Source: an uncultured Eubacteriaceae bacterium (GTDB lineage Bacteria; Bacillota; Clostridia; Lachnospirales; CAG-274). Taken from it: 6,503 bases of DNA. The first letter of the stretch is position 1. Each line of letters begins with the position of its first letter. This document shows positions 5,435-6,503 of the stretch, piece after piece. The stretch spans positions 1 to 6,503 of the forward strand of contig CAMNCZ010000065.1 of the NCBI GenBank assembly GCA_946534775.1, given 5' to 3'. The notes beneath the pieces are model-generated. The model saw nothing but the letters and a program-made list of their open reading frames with translations, did no database searches and was not told the DNA's origin. The translations under genes and the position numbers were made by a program.

Positions 5435-5750
5435 GCAGACAGCATCTATGTTTTCCTTGTGCAGGCGTGCGGGGTGTATGATATCGGGCGAACAAGCGGT
5501 CGAACTTGCGCTCAAAGAAAATTCAAAAGAAAAAAAGATACTCCTTATCGTTTTGGCACAAGATGCATCGGAAAACACAAAGAAAAAATTTTTAAATAAA
5601 GCTGAATATTATAATGTAAATGCAGTAGTTTACGGCAGCAAAGAGAAATTGAGCGCAGCTATAGGCGAGTTTAACCGCAGTGTTTTTGCGGTGATAAATA
5701 ACCAAAGCTTTGCGGATAACATCAATCGGCTTATAAGTGATAACAGCTGA
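5427..5750 (+). CDS. ylxQ: L7Ae-family K-turn RNA-binding protein YlxQ
   Basis: This 107-residue protein belongs to the L7Ae/L30e/S12e/Gadd45 family, whose bacterial YlxQ members bind kink-turn RNA. Typical segments are LCRRAGCMISGEQAV (11-25; family LARRAGKLVSGEEAV), ILLIVLAQDASENTKKK (38-54), a YNVNAVVYG-type stretch, and a C-terminal hydrophobic VFAVINNQSFADNI. The position usually held by Lys in RAGK is Cys here. ATG 5427 overlaps the ylxR end by 8 nt, suggesting translational coupling. An in-frame GTG at 5421 is better spaced from AAGGGAG (5404-5410) and would add two residues, so the exact start is unsettled. The gene is followed by infB after 63 nt, the normal order in Firmicutes. Its cellular role is not well defined. 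Confidence 0.92.
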   Translation: MNRQTASMFSLCRRAGCMISGEQAVELALKENSKEKKILLIVLAQDASENTKKKFLNKAEYYNVNAVVYGSKEKLSAAIGEFNRSVFAVINNQSFADNINRLISDNS

Positions 5751-5799
5751 TATCAAGTTTTTTTCAATAACTCTCTGCCGCAGAACTTTTTAATGAGAG

Positions 5800-5808
5800 A
5801 AAGGGTGG
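5800..5808 (+). promoter_or_regulatory. Ribosome binding site favouring the infB TTG start
   Basis: AAAGGGTGG lies 5 nt before TTG 5814. Two other in-frame starts exist: ATG 5793, with no Shine-Dalgarno sequence upstream, and GTG 5805, which lies inside this site. The site therefore supports TTG 5814. Confidence 0.65.
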
Positions 5809-5813
5809 TTGAT

Positions 5814-6503
5814 TTGTCAAAATTGCGTGTACACGAATTGGCAAAAGAATTTAATATTACCAACAGAGAATTACTTGAAAAACTTATAGAACTTGATGTG
5901 GATGTTAAAAACCACATGAGCGGTGTGGATGATGAAACAGTCAAGGTTTTAAGAGGTATTTACGGTAAAAGCAAAGCGCCCGTAAAAACTCCTGCCGCAG
6001 AACAGCAGGCAAAGCCCAAAAAGCCCAAAACGGAACACACCAAAGAACAGGCTAAAAAGACAGAAAAACCTGCCGAAAACAAAAACAAGGATCTTGCCGC
6101 AAAGGACAAAAAGCCTGCCGAAAATAAAAACAGACAGGAAAAAAAGAATTTTGAACATAAGGACAGCGCCGAACGCGGTGAAAGACCTTCGCGCGATAAA
6201 CAGCAGTCGGGTGAGAGAAGAGACAACAGACGTTCCTCCGAGAAGAAGAACGTTGATATCGCCAAGCCCGAGGAAAACAGAAAGCAGGATAAACGCGAAA
6301 AGCGTGAAAACCGTGAAAAATTCGATAAGCAGGATAAATTCGACAGAGAAGAAAGCGGAAAGCAGGCAGGTAAAAAGCAGCAGCCTGCACCTGCGGTAAA
6401 CGAAAACAAAAACAATAAGAAAAATAAGAAAAACAAGAAGAATAAAGCAGTTGAACAGCCGACACCGGTAGTTGAGGAAACATCTGACGACGAGATCAAG
6501 GTC
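5814..6503 (+). CDS. infB: Translation initiation factor IF-2, N-terminal part (runs off the window)
   Basis: IF-2 is the GTPase that places initiator fMet-tRNA on the 30S subunit and promotes subunit joining. Only the first 230 codons are in view, with no stop, so the gene is cut by the window edge rather than broken. Residues 1-50 are a typical IF2_N domain (KLRVHELAKEFNITNRELL at 3-21, then VKNHMSGVDDETVKVL). From about 52 on, the protein is a Lys/Glu/Asn/Gln-rich, probably disordered linker with no domain visible; a duplicated PAENKN segment occurs there. The GTPase domain with its G motifs lies beyond the window. The TTG start is chosen because of AAAGGGTGG just upstream. It is the last visible gene of the rimP operon. 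Long reverse-strand frames under the linker are composition artefacts. Confidence 0.93.
   Translation, partial: MSKLRVHELAKEFNITNRELLEKLIELDVDVKNHMSGVDDETVKVLRGIYGKSKAPVKTPAAEQQAKPKKPKTEHTKEQAKKTEKPAENKNKDLAAKDKKPAENKNRQEKKNFEHKDSAERGERPSRDKQQSGERRDNRRSSEKKNVDIAKPEENRKQDKREKRENREKFDKQDKFDREESGKQAGKKQQPAPAVNENKNNKKNKKNKKNKAVEQPTPVVEETSDDEIKV
6069..6131 (+). repeat. Direct repeat in the infB linker
   Basis: CCTGCCGAAAA(C/T)AAAAACA occurs at 6069-6086 and at 6114-6131, 45 nt apart, encoding PAENKN twice in frame. It reflects a small internal duplication in the low-complexity linker of IF-2. Confidence 0.6.

Noticed and set aside
5748..5800. Terminator or promoter between ylxQ and infB
   Set aside because: CTCTC/GAGAG can pair only over a long loop with no T-run after it, and the seven-T run after the ylxQ stop has no GC-rich stem before it. 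No -35/-10 pair stands out, so infB is best read as part of the operon.
6094..6399. Forward 101-residue frame inside infB
   Set aside because: It is out of frame with IF-2, is Arg/Lys/Ser-rich low complexity, and is explained as a shadow of the purine-rich linker.
5960..6499. Long reverse-strand open frames, including a 179-residue Phe/Leu/Ser/Cys-rich one
   Set aside because: They are antisense to the Lys/Glu-rich infB linker, whose composition (AAA, GAA, AAG) removes reverse-strand stops and gives a spurious Phe/Leu-rich product. No ribosome binding site or family resemblance was seen, and the forward strand has a clear IF2_N domain in frame.

Overview
This window looks like a chromosomal core-genome segment from a low-to-moderate GC, AT-leaning Firmicute. 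It is most likely a gut-type member of the Clostridia (Oscillospiraceae/Lachnospiraceae-like). The reasons are the strong AGGAGG-type ribosome binding sites, the use of GTG and TTG starts, frequent ATA and AGA codons, canonical TTGACA/TATAAT promoters, and the conserved gene order rimP-nusA-ylxR-ylxQ-infB. The genus cannot be fixed from the sequence alone. All seven full-length genes and the partial eighth lie on the + strand.

Region by region: positions 1-72 hold no assignable gene, only a short perfect palindrome. thiN (thiamine pyrophosphokinase) follows at 73-693. A consensus sigma-A-type promoter at 724-752 then drives a PAS-GGDEF-EAL c-di-GMP protein (796-2445). Its GGDEF site is degenerate (DGTKF) while its EAL catalytic residues are intact, so it is probably a c-di-GMP phosphodiesterase. 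An intrinsic terminator at 2524-2561 ends that unit, and a good promoter for upp appears to be embedded in the terminator, with its -35 box in the loop. The upp leader carries three copies of a 13-nt repeat that also encode a possible 13-residue leader peptide. upp (uracil phosphoribosyltransferase) lies at 2637-3266.

An extended -10 promoter at 3313-3341 then starts the transcription/translation operon. Its leader contains a hairpin with a pyrimidine-rich tail (a candidate attenuator). It is followed by rimP (30S maturation), nusA (transcription elongation, pausing and termination factor, with an unusual acidic repeat tail), ylxR and ylxQ (small RNA-binding proteins, overlapping by 8 nt), and the 5' part of infB (IF2), which runs off the window end. 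This operon couples ribosome maturation, RNA polymerase control and translation initiation.

I found no convincing previously undescribed system. There are no mobile elements, CRISPR arrays, tRNA or rRNA genes, or known riboswitches that I can recognise. The points most worth a second look are regulatory (the promoter-in-terminator and repeat leader before upp, and the rimP leader hairpin) and protein-level (the degenerate GGDEF with intact EAL, and the NusA acidic repeat tail).
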